From positions 1-21,947 of the forward strand of contig JBFLXN010000032.1 of NCBI GenBank assembly GCA_040755715.1: DNA of 21,947 nucleotides. Reading direction: 5' to 3'. Numbering within the stretch: the stretch's first letter is position 1; the number at the start of each line of letters is the position of its first letter. The position numbers and the translations under genes were made by a program. Below are positions 21,823 to 21,947 of this stretch, in pieces. Origin of the DNA: JBFLXN01 sp040755715 [NCBI: Candidatus Edwardsbacteria bacterium] (GTDB lineage Bacteria > Edwardsbacteria > AC1 > JBFLXN01). The notes beneath the pieces were generated by a model. It made no database searches. It was not told the origin of the DNA and saw only the letters and a program-made list of their open reading frames with translations.

Positions 21823-21947
21823 TAGTGGTCTGTGACACTAATTTTTGATATTGTAATAGAACCTGTTAAGTTTCTTACGAGCAATGTTCTTTGTAAACTG
21901 CCAGGAAACGGTTGCTTTCTGACGATTACGTTGTCTGACCCAAGCAA
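21823..21947 (-). mobile_element. IS630-like element, 3' end, right copy (inverted)
   Basis: The reverse complement of this end is identical to bases 1-124, plus one further base at the edge, and carries the same transposase C-terminus with its stop at 21838-21840. The IS stop codon and the interrupted gene lie in the same frame here as at the left end, because both junctions occur at the same codon phase. Only the terminal part of the element is in the window. Confidence 0.7.

Overview
The window is a 21.9-kb stretch of AT-rich bacterial DNA. Its two ends are inverted copies of one sequence, the 3' end of an IS630-like transposase gene, so it is most likely a complete contig lying between two copies of the same insertion sequence. 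No rRNA is present. Several things suggest a poorly cultured lineage of the FCB or candidate-phylum type (WOR-3-like is my best guess, not proven): secreted FG-GAP proteins with a C-terminal FlgD-Ig/Por-type sorting domain, a TatD-radical SAM fusion, a Bacillus-like holB-yaaT-metG-tatD gene order, and a very high load of small palindromes.

Layout. 1-124: IS end. 125-4141 (+): two secreted FG-GAP proteins, the first cut off at its 5' end by the IS, then a terminator. 4238-8165 (-): hypF-hypC-hypD, for making the Fe(CN)2CO group of [NiFe] hydrogenase. 8371-12026 (-): tRNA-Gln(CUG), glmS, glmM and tRNA-Thr(CGU); glmM and glmS are consecutive steps towards UDP-GlcNAc. 12055-13535 (-): a degenerate group II intron whose reverse transcriptase has lost its N-terminal part. 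13697-20746 (-): a probable operon of a TPR/periplasmic-binding lipoprotein, holB, yaaT/ricT, metG and tatD-rSAM. 20747-21198: promoter, strong terminator, repeats and a vestigial sorting-domain tail. 21199-21822 (-): a third secreted protein, again cut off by an IS. 21823-21947: the second IS end.

The most unusual property is the small palindromic elements, which are of two kinds. (1) Compact palindromes sit in frame inside conserved housekeeping genes. One family (core GGGGCGTTTCATGAAACGCCCC) interrupts hypF, tatD and metG, each time read as V-G-x-x-x-x-T-P. hypF carries two further, unrelated insertions and glmM carries a G/C-rich one of about 35 codons. They resemble in concept the Rickettsia palindromic elements that add peptide segments to proteins. 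(2) Almost every intergenic spacer holds a degenerate stutter repeat of a 7-11 nt word followed by its approximate reverse complement. The word differs from spacer to spacer, and in places the repeat runs into the start, stop or linker of the adjacent gene.
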